Positions 44,625 through 53,708 of a stretch of 64,000 nt of DNA are shown here, one piece after another. The position numbers and the translations under genes were made by a program. Position 1 is the stretch's first letter. Every line of letters starts with the position of its first letter. Source of the stretch: Bog-756 sp963812885 (lineage in GTDB: Bacteria > Actinomycetota > Acidimicrobiia > Acidimicrobiales > RAAP-2); contig CAWEWZ010000002.1 in NCBI GenBank assembly GCA_963812885.1, positions 310,001 to 374,000 on the forward strand, given 5' to 3'. The notes under the pieces were generated by a model. It ran no database searches. It was not told the origin of the DNA and saw only the letters and a list, made by a program, of their open reading frames with translations.

Positions 44625-45586
44625 TCACCCGGCCTTCCAAGGAGGGGCCAGGCCCTTCAGAACAGCCTCGAGGGGCTGATCCAGCGGAATGACGGCCATC
44701 ACCGGGATGTCGATCCCGTGGGCCACGTAGCGGCCGACGTGGGCCCGGCATTCGTCGAACGACCCATGGACGACGAGCGCGTCGACCACATCGTCGGTGA
44801 TGGCGGCCAGAGCCGCCTTCCGGTCACCTGACTGCCAGGCGTTCCACATCGGTTCGAGCTCAGGTCCGCGGCCGAGCCACCGGTGGAAGGCGGCGTACAC
44901 CCCGACGTTGAGGTAGGCGGCGATCATCCGCCGGCCGACCGCCCGAGCCAGCCCGGCGTCCTCGGTCGGGCAGACGAAGATCCGGGCGGCAACCGGCACG
45001 GCTGCTCCGATTTCCGGCTTCACCGTGGCCACGTCCTCGGCGGAGAGCCAGTTCAGGATGACGCCGTCGGCCTCCCGGCCCGCCAGCCTCAGCATCCCCG
45101 GCCTCAGTGCGGCCAGGAAGATCGGCGGCGGATGTTCGACGGGGCGGGCCAGACGGAAGCCTCGCACGGTGAAGGTCTCGTACTCGTGGTCGACCTTCTC
45201 CCCGGCCAGCGCCGACCTCAGGAAGCGAATGGTGTCCCGCACCCGCTTGTAGGGCTCGGCGAACTCGATGCCGTTCCAGCGGCTGACGATGACGTCGGAC
45301 GAGGTTCCCAACCCGAGGGTGAAGCGACCCGGAGCAGCCTCGGCCATGCCGGCCACGCTCTGGGCCAGCAGCGCCGGTCCCCGGGTGTAGGCAGGGATGA
45401 TGGCCACGCCCAGCTGCAGGGAGGGCGACCACGCCGCGGCCAGCGCCAACGGGGTGAACCCGTCCACTCCGTCGGTCTCGGCCGACCACACATCGGTGTA
45501 GCCCAAGCTGCGACCAATTCCGCGTACCACCTGCGGTGATCCTCCAGCGTCACCCCGTCGAAGGGAACCGTGATCCCATAGCGCAT
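44625..45586 (-). CDS. LLM-class flavin/F420 oxidoreductase (one frameshift)
   Basis: A luciferase-like enzyme of about 320 residues. The N-terminus MRYGITVPFDGVTLEDHRRW lies in one frame and the rest (GYTDVWSAETDGVDGFTPLA, LGVAIIPAYTRGPALLAQSV, FTLGLGTSSDVIVSRWNGIEF) in another; the shift is near 45510. The remainder is intact to the C-terminus. ATG 45586 has the expected N-terminal strand directly after it. The C-terminal fold matches the F420-dependent group. It is the third LLM enzyme of this window, and its substrate is unknown. Confidence 0.82.
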
Positions 45587-45656
45587 CCGGCCCGGTCGCT
45601 TCCGTCTCTCGCTCAGCCATGACCCCCGTAATACACCCTCCAGGCATGCTCTACCC

Positions 45657-45931
45657 ATGACCACCGATCGCAGGCGCCGCTCCCCGCCACCCAGCTCCAG
45701 CTTCGAGCTCCCCCTCCCCACCTCCGCCGGGCCGAGGACGGCCCCACGCCAGCAGGTGGACTGGCGGCTCGACGAGCAGACCCGTCGCATCGGGCGCCAA
45801 GGGCGTGGCCGCGGCACGGGCCCTGCTCGGGGACACGACCGCCGCTCGGCACGCCGGCGAGGGAGCCGACGAGGGATCGGAGGAAGGCCTGGCCGCGCCG
45901 CCTGAGCGCCGACGGCGCTACGGTCAGGTGG
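45657..45931 (+). CDS. Possible small actinobacterial protein (frameshifted, doubtful)
   Basis: From ATG 45657 the frame gives a Pro/Ser-rich start and then VDWRLDEQTRRIGRQG. In a shifted frame this continues as AAARALLGDTTAARHAGE. This LDExTRRIG-RxGVAAAR pattern is seen in short actinobacterial hypothetical proteins. The unshifted frame stops at 45905; the shifted one has no stop before the YdjC gene. The whole 45587-45931 stretch holds nothing else recognisable. Low confidence. Confidence 0.35.
45919..45924 (+). promoter_or_regulatory. Putative leaderless -10 (TACGGT) of YdjC-like gene
   Basis: TACGGT ends seven bases before ATG 45932. Confidence 0.45.
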
Positions 45932-46767
45932 ATGCCGACGGTTGCCGAACGTCTCGACTACCCACCCGACGCCAGACTGCTCATCCTCAACTGCGCCGAC
46001 CTCGGTCTGTGTCACGCGGCCACGGTGGGCGTCTACGACGCGCTGCGTGAGGGAATCGGCACCAGCGCATCGCTCATCGTCCCGGCTCCGTGGGCACGGG
46101 AGTCGGCGTCCCGGTTCCGTGGTGACGACGTCGGGGTCCGACTCACCCTCAACGCCGAGCACGACCTCTACCGCTGGGCGACCGATCACCCAGGCCCCGT
46201 CGCTGCTCGACGGGGACGGCGGATTCCCGCGGACCGTCACCGACGTCTGGGATCACGCCGACATCGACGAGGTCCGCCGGGAGTGCCGGGCCCAGATCGA
46301 GCGGGCCGTCCTGTGGGGCTTCGACATCAGCCATCTCGACGCCCATCTCGACGCCCTGCTCCTGCGGCCGGAGTTCTTCGACGTCTACCTCGAGCTGGCG
46401 GTGGACTTCGGCCTTCCCCTTCGCCTGCTCGGGGCCGACGCCGAGCCCAATGTCGGGTTCCCCGTCCGGCAACTGGCCGCCGACGAGGGCGTGCTGTTCG
46501 CCGACCGATTCGCCACCCTGCCGGCGGTGGGTGCCCGCCAGGCCTTTCTCGACCTGGTCGACCGCGCTGGAGCCGGGCGTCACCGAGGTGACCCTGCACC
46601 CGGCTATCGACACCCCCGAGCTGCGGGCCATCACCACCGACTGGCAGGCCAGGGTGGCCGACCATGTGCTGCTGGTGGCCGACCGCGGCCTCGGCCAGAT
46701 CATCGCCGAGGCGGGCGTCACCCTCATCGGCTACCGGCCGCTCCGCGATGCCATGCGGAAGCCCTGA
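45932..46767 (+). CDS. ChbG/YdjC-family carbohydrate deacetylase (two frameshifts)
   Basis: About 278 residues of the YdjC-like family, metal-dependent deacetylases of N-acetylated sugars. The first frame has LLILNCADLGLCHAATVGVYDAL, with the metal-binding aspartate. The second has VTDVWDHADIDEVRRECRAQ and DISHLDAHLDALLLRPEFF, with the two histidines. The third has PGVTEVTLHPAIDTPELRAIT and ends GYRPLRDAMRKP. Shifts lie near 46197 and 46563. With these corrected the protein has full family length and all metal ligands. It is a candidate for cleavage of acetylated oligosaccharides; no chitobiose genes are adjacent. Confidence 0.78.
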
Positions 46768-46919
46768 GCCGCGGCCTTGACGCCCGTTGGGACCCTGTCC
46801 CCGTGCACGGCCCGGTTCCGGATGGGGCGTCCGGATGGGATCCACAGGAGGAGGGGTCGCCGCTCAGGTCCAGGGGAAGGTCCCCAGCCGCCCATGCGGC
46901 GCCGGTAACCTGATGCCCA

Positions 46920-47823
46920 GTGATGGGAGTAGCCGCCGCCGAGGGCGAACAGCCGGATCCGGCGCGGGCCTCGGCGCCGGGCCACCGGCTCACGCGCCGG
47001 TCACGCAGCCCGGATGCCGGCGCCGAGTCCGGCGGTGGCGACCCCGTCACGGACGCGTGTCGGCGTGCCACTTCCCGCCGGCGGCGCGTCCCTGCCCTCT
47101 GGCGCCGAGCCACCGCTCCCGGCCGACGGGGTCTCCGGGCCACCGGCCGCCCATCCGCAGGCGTTCACGCTCGAAGGACCTGCTGCTTCTCGATTCCGAC
47201 GACAACGAGGCCGTGGCCATCGAGACGCTGACCTTCAGCGACAACGGAATCGGCGTCGTCAAGCGCACGGAGAACAGCCGCGGGTGCTCCCCTGGTCATC
47301 GGTGATCACCCACGTCGTCGAACCGTGGAGCGGCGGTGTGATCCCCGAATGGTGGGTCGACCCCGAGCTCAACCGGCGGCGGGCCTCGGTCAATCCGGTC
47401 GACTCGGTCACCGATCCCGGTGCCACCAACCGGCCCCGGGCCGACCGCGAGCCGGGCGCGCTGATCGGGATCCAGACGCCCACCCAGACCTACCGCTTCC
47501 TGCTTCCCGGGAGGCGATGCCCGGGAGATCTCCCGCCAGGTGGCCGCCTTCGCCGTCAGGTTCCAGGGGCCGACCGGTGCGTCCTCGGTGACCAGGGTCG
47601 TGCGGTGGGGCCAGGATGCAGAGCGGCGCCGCGTGGCGCGTCCCACCGAAGCGGGACTTCTCGTGGGCGAAGGTCCAGCCCTTCTTGGTGGTGGCCCTGA
47701 TCGTCTTCCTGGCCACCGCGGTGACCATCATCCTCCTGCAGAGCGCAGGTGCCATCCACCTGCCCTATCTCGGGCGGGGTCGGGTCCCGGGCGATCGGTC
47801 GGGCGCGACTCAGAACTGGGTGA
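46920..47823 (+). CDS. Actinobacterial membrane-anchored hypothetical protein (multiply frameshifted)
   Basis: Reconstructed across at least five shifts: a low-complexity Pro/Ala/Gly N-terminus (46920-47160), then LLLLDSDDNEAVAIETLTFSD, then VLPWSSVITHVVEPWSGGVIPEWW, TPTQTYRFLLPG, AVRFQGPTGASSVTRVVRWGQ, and a C-terminal single helix (PFLVVALIVFLATAVTIILLQ) ending near 47823. The middle has a PH-like or DUF-type beta pattern seen in actinobacterial single-pass proteins. I do not name it. The exact start and end are uncertain. The 3' end overlaps the convergent SCP2 gene. It is the most broken gene after the left-edge GGDEF-EAL. Confidence 0.45.
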
Positions 47824-48196
47824 CCGAGGCGACCCGCCGGCGCAGATCCTGGTACTCGGGTGTATGGGTGGCCGGGAGCAGCGCCATCATCACGCCCATC
47901 GAACCTGCCACCTTCAACCTGCCCTGCATGAAGGCCACGTTGGGATCGAGCTCTCCCCGCTGCATGGCCACGGCGTCCTGCCACACCGTCGTCAAGGTCA
48001 CGTCCGGTCCATCGACGGCACCCGGCGACGCTCGAGACCACGCGGCCGTCCTCCAGCACCAGTGGTAGGGACATCGCCGTCGGGTCCTCCGGTGACCTCG
48101 ACCTGGATCCGGGCGGACAGTCCGGGGCGAGACGGCGAGGTCGGCCCCCATCGCCCTGGTCTCGTCGAACCACTCCGGGGTCAGCCACTTGGTCAC
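47810..48196 (-). CDS. SCP2 sterol-carrier-like domain protein (frameshifted)
   Basis: About 128 residues. It opens TKWLTPEWFDETRAMGADLA; the middle, in other frames, reads LSARIQVEVTGGPDGDVP and LVLEDGRVVSSVAG. It ends VTLTTVWQDAVAMQRGELDP and VAFMQGRLKVAGSMGVMMAL, the SCP2 signature. SCP2-like domains bind lipids or acyl chains in a hydrophobic tunnel. Three small shifts lie between 48130 and 48010 at C or G runs, but the overall length is a multiple of three. GTG 48196 has GGAGGGG upstream. The partner is unknown; it sits 55 bases after the Mca gene's stop on the same strand. Confidence 0.78.
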   Translation of the reverse strand: MTKWLTPEWFDETRAMGADLAVSPRTVRPDPGRGHRRTRRRCPYHWCWRTAAWSRASPGAVDGPDVTLTTVWQDAVAMQRGELDPNVAFMQGRLKVAGSMGVMMALLPATHTPEYQDLRRRVASVTQF

Positions 48197-48251
48197 GGGA
48201 CCCCTCCGGCGTGCACGGCACTCCCGGACGCCATTCGATGGGTCAACCCCT

Positions 48252-49185
48252 TCAGCCCGACACCCTGGGTGCAGCCCGCACCCCGACGAAGAGATCACCG
48301 TCGGACTCACCGTCGAGCGCAGGGGACGGGTCGATGGTCTGGGTCCCTCCCGAGCCCCCTGCCGGCGATGCGGTCCGGGCCAGCCGGTAGTCGTCGAACG
48401 GATGGATGGACCGCATCACCTCGGGCGGCAGCCCGAACCAGAACGGTGACTTGGGGTCGACCTGGGTGGCATGGGCCAGGAGGGCCTGACGGCGGACGTC
48501 GCCGAAGTCCGAGATGTCGACGGATGTGGTGGTCGATCTCGGCGGGGATGTCCTCCCAGCGCTTCCGCCACTGCTCGTCGAAAGGCGATTCGAGCCCCAG
48601 CTCCTCGAATTTCTCGTGGATCTCCCTGAAGCGGGCCGCGGAGAACACCGTGTAGTAGAGCTTGGCCGGTTGCCAGGGCGAGCCCGCGCCCGGATAGCGC
48701 TCCGGGTCGCCGGCCGCCGAGAAGGCGGCCAGGCCGACCTCATGGACTCGCAGATGGTCCGGGTGGGGGTATCCCGACTGGTCGTCGCCGTAGATCACCA
48801 TGACCTGGGGCCTGGCCCGCCGGATGACCGCCACCAGGCGCTCGACGGCCTCGTCGAGAGGCGCCTGGGCGAAGCACAGCGGGATTCTGCGTTGGACGGC
48901 GATCCGGCCATCCCCGAGTCCGCGGTAGCCCAGCATGACGACCTCGTCGTAGCCGATGACCTCGGCGGCCCGGGCGAGCTCCTCCTCACGCAGCTCGGAG
49001 ATCCGGGCGTGGACCTCGGGTGTGTCCATGGCCGGGTTGAGGACCTCCCCCTCCTCCCCCCCGGTGCAGCAGACCAGCACGGTGTGGACCCCCTCGGCGT
49101 GGTAGAGGGCAACGGTCCCAGCCCCCTTGGACGCCTCGTCATCGGGGTGGGCATGGACGGTAAGCAGGCAGAGCGACTCAGGCAC
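48252..49185 (-). CDS. mca: Mycothiol S-conjugate amidase Mca-like (frameshifted)
   Basis: About 310 residues of the LmbE/PIG-L fold. TVHAHPDDEASKGAGT holds the first zinc ligands and the conserved lysine region of Mca; GDDQSGYPHPDHLRVHEVG holds the rest. YYTVFSAARFREIHEKFEELG is the Mca-specific helix. The enzyme cleaves mycothiol conjugates of electrophiles to mercapturic acids and glucosaminyl inositol. A shift near 48535 joins a C-terminal part (DFGDVRRQALLAHATQVDP, PFWFGLPPEVM) to the core. GTG 49185 has a leaderless-type -10. It is divergent from pspA. Confidence 0.85.
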
Positions 49186-49192
49186 GGCGCAC

Positions 49193-49198
49193 ACGCTA
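49193..49198 (-). promoter_or_regulatory. Putative leaderless -10 (TAGCGT) of mca
   Basis: On the minus strand TAGCGT ends seven bases before GTG 49185. Confidence 0.45.
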
Positions 49199-49253
49199 CC
49201 GGGCAGTGAGGCCCTAAGCTTCAATTGCCAAGAGCGAGGAAGGACCCATCAGC

Positions 49254-50008
49254 ATGAGCGTGATGAAGCGCCTGTCGGGAATTGTCCAGGCCAAGACCAA
49301 CAAATTGCTCGGACAAGGCCGAGGATCCACGCGAGTCCCTCGACCTCTCGTACCAGAAGCAGCTGGAGAGCCTCCAGAAGGTCCGTCGGAGCGTGGCCGA
49401 CGTCACCACGGCCAAGAAGCGGATCGAGCTGCAGGCCACCCAGCTGCAGCAGCAGGGCGACAAGCTCCAGCAGCAGGCCAAGGCGGCCCTGACCCAGGGC
49501 AACGAGGACCTGGCCAGGGAGGCTCTGGCCCGGCGGGCCGCCCTGGGCGAGCAGCTCACCGACCTCCAGTCCCAGCACGAGCAGGTCGCCGCCCAGGAGG
49601 CGAAGCTCATCGCCACGGCCCAGAAGCTGCAGACGCAGGTGGACTCCTTCCGCACCAAGAAGGAGACCATGAAGGCCACCTACACGGCGGCCGAGGCCCA
49701 GACCAAGATCGGCGAGGCCGTCTCGGGCATCTCCGAGTCGATGAGCGACGCCGGGATGTCGATGCAGCGGGCCCAGGACAAGATCGACGGCATGCAGGCC
49801 CGGGCCGGAGCCATGGACGAACTGCTCGCCTCCGGGGCCCTGACCGATCTGTCCAACCCGGTCGACGACATCCAGGCCCAACTGAACAAGGCGTCGACCA
49901 ACTCGACGGTCGACGCCGAGCTGGCGGCCCTCAAGGCCGAGGTCGGGCACCGGCGCACCACCTCCGGCCGAACTCGGATCGGCGGAAGCCGAGGGCACCC
50001 CGTCGTGA
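49254..50008 (+). CDS. pspA: PspA/IM30 family envelope-stress protein (frameshifted)
   Basis: About 250 residues, nearly all coiled-coil. It starts MSVMKRLSGIVQAKTNKLL, an amphipathic helix. After a shift near 49308 it continues with ESLDLSYQKQLESLQKVRRSVAD and the long Q/A/K-rich helices to TVDAELAALKAEVG. The short tail (APPPAELGSAEAEGTPS) needs another shift near 49945. PspA-type proteins (ESCRT-III superfamily) bind stressed membranes and stop ion leakage. AGGAAGGA lies upstream, and TAAGCT at 49214-49219 may be the -10. The stop overlaps the next start (GTGA). Confidence 0.88.
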
Positions 50009-50308
50009 TCGTCCAGGATCCTTGGCGAGGGGCAGTACCAGATCCCCGACGACCAGCGAGGCGTCTCTCGAAGCGCTGGACTCGAAGGTTGCCGACGCCG
50101 TCGACAGCGGGGACGAGACGGCGTTCGATCTCGCCCTTGCCGCGCTGACCGCCGAGGTTCGCCGGCTGGGCGAGCCGCTGGCCGACGACGACTTCGCCCC
50201 CTCCGACTGGTCGTCCCCTTCCCGGACGCCACGCTGGCCGAGACCAAGGGGCTGCTCGACGGATTCGGCGGACGGCTCACGAGCCGAAGACCGCTGAGGG
50301 TTCGATGA
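50005..50308 (+). CDS. PspA-associated protein PspAA (frameshifted)
   Basis: About 100 residues. Read across two or three shifts: VIV-RILGEGQYQIPDDQRG, then LEALDSKVADAVDSGDETAF, then DLALAALTAEVRRLGEPLADDDFAPSD, then VVPFPDATLAETKGLLDGFGG. This is the small alpha/beta PspAA domain found beside PspA in actinobacteria and archaea, thought to be a PspA partner. It is coupled on both sides by 4-base overlaps (GTGA with pspA, ATGA with htpX). That coupling confirms a single gene despite the breaks. Confidence 0.8.
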
Positions 50309-51243
50309 GCACCGCCCGCAACATCCCCTCCGACCGCGGACTGACCCTCCGGATGTTCACCACCGGCCTGATGCTGGTGATCCTCTACGGCGCCGTCATC
50401 GGGCTCCTGATCGCCTTCGGCATCTCCTACGCCGTGGTGCTGGTCTTCGCGGCCATCCTCCTCTTCGTCCAGTACTGGTTCTCGGACAAGATCGCCCTGT
50501 TCGGCATGGGTGGGCACATCGTCACTCCCGAGCAGGCGCCCCAGCTCCACGGCGTCATCGACCGGCTGTGCGCCCTGGCCGACATGAAGAAGCCGCGGGT
50601 GGCGATCGCCGACACCGATGTCCCCAACGCCTTCGCCACCGGCCGGAGCCCCAACAACGCGGTGGTCTGTGCCACCAGCGGGCTGATGCGGCGGCTCGAC
50701 GAGTCCGAGCTCGAAGCCGTGCTGTCCCACGAACTGTCCCACGTGGCCCACCGGGACGTCGCGGTGATGACCATCGCCAGCTTCTTGGGCATGGTGGCCG
50801 GGATGATCACCCGGATCATGCTGTGGACCGGCCTGATGGGCGGCTTCGGTGGCGGGAATCGAGGCAACAACCAGGGCGGGAATGACAACGCAGCCCTGGT
50901 CGAGCTGGCCGTGCTGGCCGTCTCGGTCGTCGTCTACGCCATCAGCTTCCTGCTGACCATGGCCCTCTCCCGCTACCGCGAGCTGGCCGCCGACCGGTCC
51001 GGGGCCCTGCTCACCGGGCGGCCCTCTGCGCTCGCCTCGGCGCTGGTCAAGGTGACCGGCGAGATGTCCCGCATCCCGACCCGGGACCTCCGGTCCTCGG
51101 AGAGCTTCAACGCCTTCTACTTCACCCCGGCCATCGCCAAGAGCGGGGTCAGCCTGTCCACCATCTTCTCGACCCACCCCTCCTTGGACCAGCGCCTGGC
51201 CCAGCTGGCCAAGATCGAGGCCGAGTTGGGCAAGCCTTCGTGA
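50305..51243 (+). CDS. htpX: HtpX-like M48 membrane metalloprotease
   Basis: A 312-residue intact protease. Two N-terminal membrane helices (about residues 18-57), then the zinc site HELSH (142-146), with a later glutamate in SRYRELAADRSGA. Two more helices (about 160-180 and 205-230) flank a Gly/Asn-rich loop. HtpX degrades misfolded membrane proteins. In the PspA-PspAA-HtpX-PspAB operon it would act as the proteolytic arm of envelope-stress response. The start overlaps the pspAA stop. No ribosome-binding site is needed with this coupling. Confidence 0.93.
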   Translation: MSTARNIPSDRGLTLRMFTTGLMLVILYGAVIGLLIAFGISYAVVLVFAAILLFVQYWFSDKIALFGMGGHIVTPEQAPQLHGVIDRLCALADMKKPRVAIADTDVPNAFATGRSPNNAVVCATSGLMRRLDESELEAVLSHELSHVAHRDVAVMTIASFLGMVAGMITRIMLWTGLMGGFGGGNRGNNQGGNDNAALVELAVLAVSVVVYAISFLLTMALSRYRELAADRSGALLTGRPSALASALVKVTGEMSRIPTRDLRSSESFNAFYFTPAIAKSGVSLSTIFSTHPSLDQRLAQLAKIEAELGKPS

Positions 51244-51303
51244 TCCCGCCGGTTCGGGCTCATGGCCGGTGAGCCGCATCCGTTGATGCGGCGGCGTGCG
51301 CTG

Positions 51304-52016
51304 ATGGGACTGCTCAACACCATCCTCGGGCGGACCAAACCGGTCCAATCGGACCTCGACGCGCTGTTCGCACTCCCCTCGGCCTCCATCACCCTCCAGA
51401 GTGCCGCCGGCCTGTCCTGTTCGGGACATGCCGGTGTCTGCTTCAAGCCTCCGTCCGGACAGGGGTTCGAGGAGATGCAGGCCGAGGTGGTCAAGCTGCT
51501 CCAGATGGACGGTGCCGACGGGCTCCCAAGGCCGAGGATGCCTACGGTTACCACTGGCTGGTGGTCGCGGACCCGGATATCGAGGCACTGGTCACCCAGA
51601 TCCACATGGTGAACTCCTCGCTGTCGGACTCGGGCTGGGGCCCACAGCTGCTGTGTTCCGTGTTCGGCATCGCCGAACTTCCCGCTTCGGGTTCGGCATC
51701 GGAGGTCGGGTTCGGGCTCGGGCCCCAGTGATGCGGTCCCGGGTCCGGGTGCCGATGCCGGTTCGGGTGCGCGATGCCGGTTCGGGTGCCGGATGCCATG
51801 CCCGAACCGACGGTCGGACCCGGGCACGTGCTGCCCTCCACGGCCTACCTGGTCTATCTGTTCAAACGGGGGACCTTCTATCCCTTCGTCCCCAGTGGTC
51901 ACGAGCAGCGCAACACCCAGCAGGAACTGAAGTTGAAGAGCCTGGTGACCGACGACCTGGTCGTCGAGCCCGACCTCGACCGGTGGTTCCCCCTCTGGGA
52001 CCTACCTGTCGGCTGA
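51304..52016 (+). CDS. PspA-associated protein PspAB (frameshifted)
   Basis: About 237 residues. The N-terminus MGLLNTILGRTKPVQSDLDALFALP is diagnostic. The middle GYHWLVVADPDIEALVTQIHMVN and QLLCSVFGI lies in other frames, and YLVYLFKRGTFYPFVP and EPDLDRWFPLWDLPV close it. Shifts occur near 51525 and between 51650 and 51810, where a GC-rich linker contains a 19-bp tandem duplication that itself breaks the frame. The family is found with PspA, PspAA and HtpX; biochemical role unknown. The stop overlaps the convergent pterin dehydratase gene by 15 bases. Confidence 0.8.
51754..51791. repeat. 19-bp tandem duplication inside pspAB linker
   Basis: Two adjacent copies of gatgccggttcgggtgc plus two bases (51754-51772 and 51773-51791), with a third partial start after. 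The unit length is not a multiple of three, so gain or loss of a copy shifts the reading frame. Confidence 0.6.
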
Positions 52017-52342
52017 CCGCCGGCCGGTCAGAGTGGGTCCGGACCGGCCGGCCGAGAGATCGTCGATGGCCCGGGCCAGATCGATGTCGAGCTGGGTGAT
52101 CCCGCCGGAGTCATGCGTGACCAGAGCCAGGGTCACCCGGTTGTAGCGAATATCGATGTCGGGATGGTGATTCGCCTCTTCGGCCAGCTCGACCGACTTC
52201 GGCGACGAATGACAGCGCCTCCACGAAATCCCTGCAGGTCACCGATCTTGACCAGCTTGCCCCCCATCAGCTCCCACTCGGGCCCGTCCGCCGCCGACAG
52301 AGCCGCCTGGAGATCGTCCTCGCTCAGCACCGGCTGTTTCAT
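52002..52342 (-). CDS. 4a-hydroxytetrahydrobiopterin dehydratase-like (frameshifted)
   Basis: About 113 residues of the pterin carbinolamine dehydratase (PCD/DCoH) family. It begins MKQPVLSEDDLQAALSA and GPEWELMGGKLVKIGDL. After a shift it reads FVEALSFVAEV, and after another AEEANHHPDIDIRYNRVTLALV, then DSGGITQLDIDLARAIDDL. The catalytic HHP and its partner histidine (THD) are present. It recycles the pterin cofactor of aromatic amino acid hydroxylases; no such hydroxylase is in the window. Shifts are near 52225 and 52195. It reads toward and slightly past the pspAB stop. Confidence 0.83.
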
Positions 52343-52410
52343 CGCCTCGTGCCACCACCCTCTGTCGTCGTCCTACGCCGTCGTCCTACACCGCTGTCCA
52401 AGGCTGCCGT

Positions 52411-53623
52411 CCTAGGCCGATGCTCCCACCGGAGCCGATGGAGTGAAGACCACGGGCATCGACTCATAGCCGGACACGAAATTGGCGGCCCGTTTCGGTG
52501 GCTCGCCGTCCTCCACCAGGGCGAGTCCGGAAGGCGGTCGAGGAGCCGATCGAACATCACGCTGAGCTCCATCCGGGCCAGGCGGTTCCCCAGGCAGAAG
52601 TGCGACCCGAAGCCGAACGCCATGTGGTCGTTGGGGGACCGGGTGATGTCGAACTCGTCGGGCCTGTCGAACACCCGCTCGTCACGGTTGGCCGAGGGGT
52701 AGAGCAACAGGAGCTTCTGGCCCTCGCGCAAGGTCTCGCCGCCGAACTCGACATCCCGGGTCATCCGCCGGGCCATGTTCTTGATCGGGGTGACCCACCG
52801 GAGCATCTCCTCCACCGCCGACTGCATCAGCGACCGATCGGCGGCCAGCTTCCGGAGTTGGTCGGGATGACGAAGCAGCTCGTACATCCCGCCGCTGATC
52901 ACATGGCGGGTGGTCTCGTCGCCGCCGATGAGGATCAGGAGCGACTCGTAGATGATCGAGCTCTCGTCGAGCCTGTCCCCGTCGATCTCGGCATGGACCA
53001 GGGTCCCGATCAGGTCACCGGACTGGTTGTCGCGCTTGCGTTGCTCAGCCACCGCGGTGATGTACGACCGCGTACTCGACGGCCGCCTGCGCAGCCTGGT
53101 CCATGGCCCCCGGGTCGGGAGAGCCCAGCGCCTTCAGCATGTCGTCGGACCACCGGAGGAGGTCGTCCCGGTCCTCGGGGGCCACGCCCAGCATGTTGCC
53201 GATCACGATCATCGGGAGGGGGGCGGCAATATCCCGGACGAAGTCGGCGGATCCGGCCTCGCATACCCGATCGATGATGGCGTCGCAGACGGTTCGGATC
53301 CCTTCCTCGCTCTCACGGATCCGTCTCGGCGTGAAGCCCTCGCTGACCAGCCGCCGGCGGCGGAAGTGCTCGGGGGCATCGAAGTCGATCATCATCGGTA
53401 AGGCGTCGCTGTCGGGTCGGATACCGCCGGCGTTGGAGAACGTGTCCGGGTCCTTGGAGATCTCCTTGATGTCCGCATACCGGGTGATGCCCCAGATCCC
53501 TGAGGATTCGTCGTAGTAGGCCGGGGCATTCTCCCGCATCCAGGCGAACGCCGGAAAGGGGTCGCCCCCATAGAACGTGCCGTCGGTCAGGCCGATGTTG
53601 AGGTGGTCGGGTGGGGTGGTCAT
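52411..53623 (-). CDS. Cytochrome P450 (frameshifted)
   Basis: A heme monooxygenase of about 403 residues. The N-terminal part starts MTTPPDHLNIGLTDGTFYGGDP, with PDTFSNAGG typical of soluble actinobacterial P450s. The I-helix is LLILIGGDETTR, the K-helix ExxR is EEMLRW, and the heme loop is FGFGSHFCLGNRLAR with the axial cysteine. Shifts near 53060 and 52525 break the frame. The proper end reads YESMPVVFTPSAPVG. ATG 53623 has GAGGAGCACC upstream. It looks like the CYP125/124-type group used on steroids and fatty acids, though that is only a resemblance. It is adjacent to a second P450. Confidence 0.85.
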
Positions 53624-53708
53624 GGTGCTCCTCGGAAGTGTCCCCGGAGTATATGGCCGGGTCGATTCGGCGGCGAGGTGCGACGCCGACGCCGCTCGTG
53701 TCTCGAGG

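Noticed and set aside
49249..51588. 779-codon minus-strand open frame opposite pspA and htpX
   Set aside because: Antisense shadow of coiled-coil and protease genes; low-complexity translation without domains.
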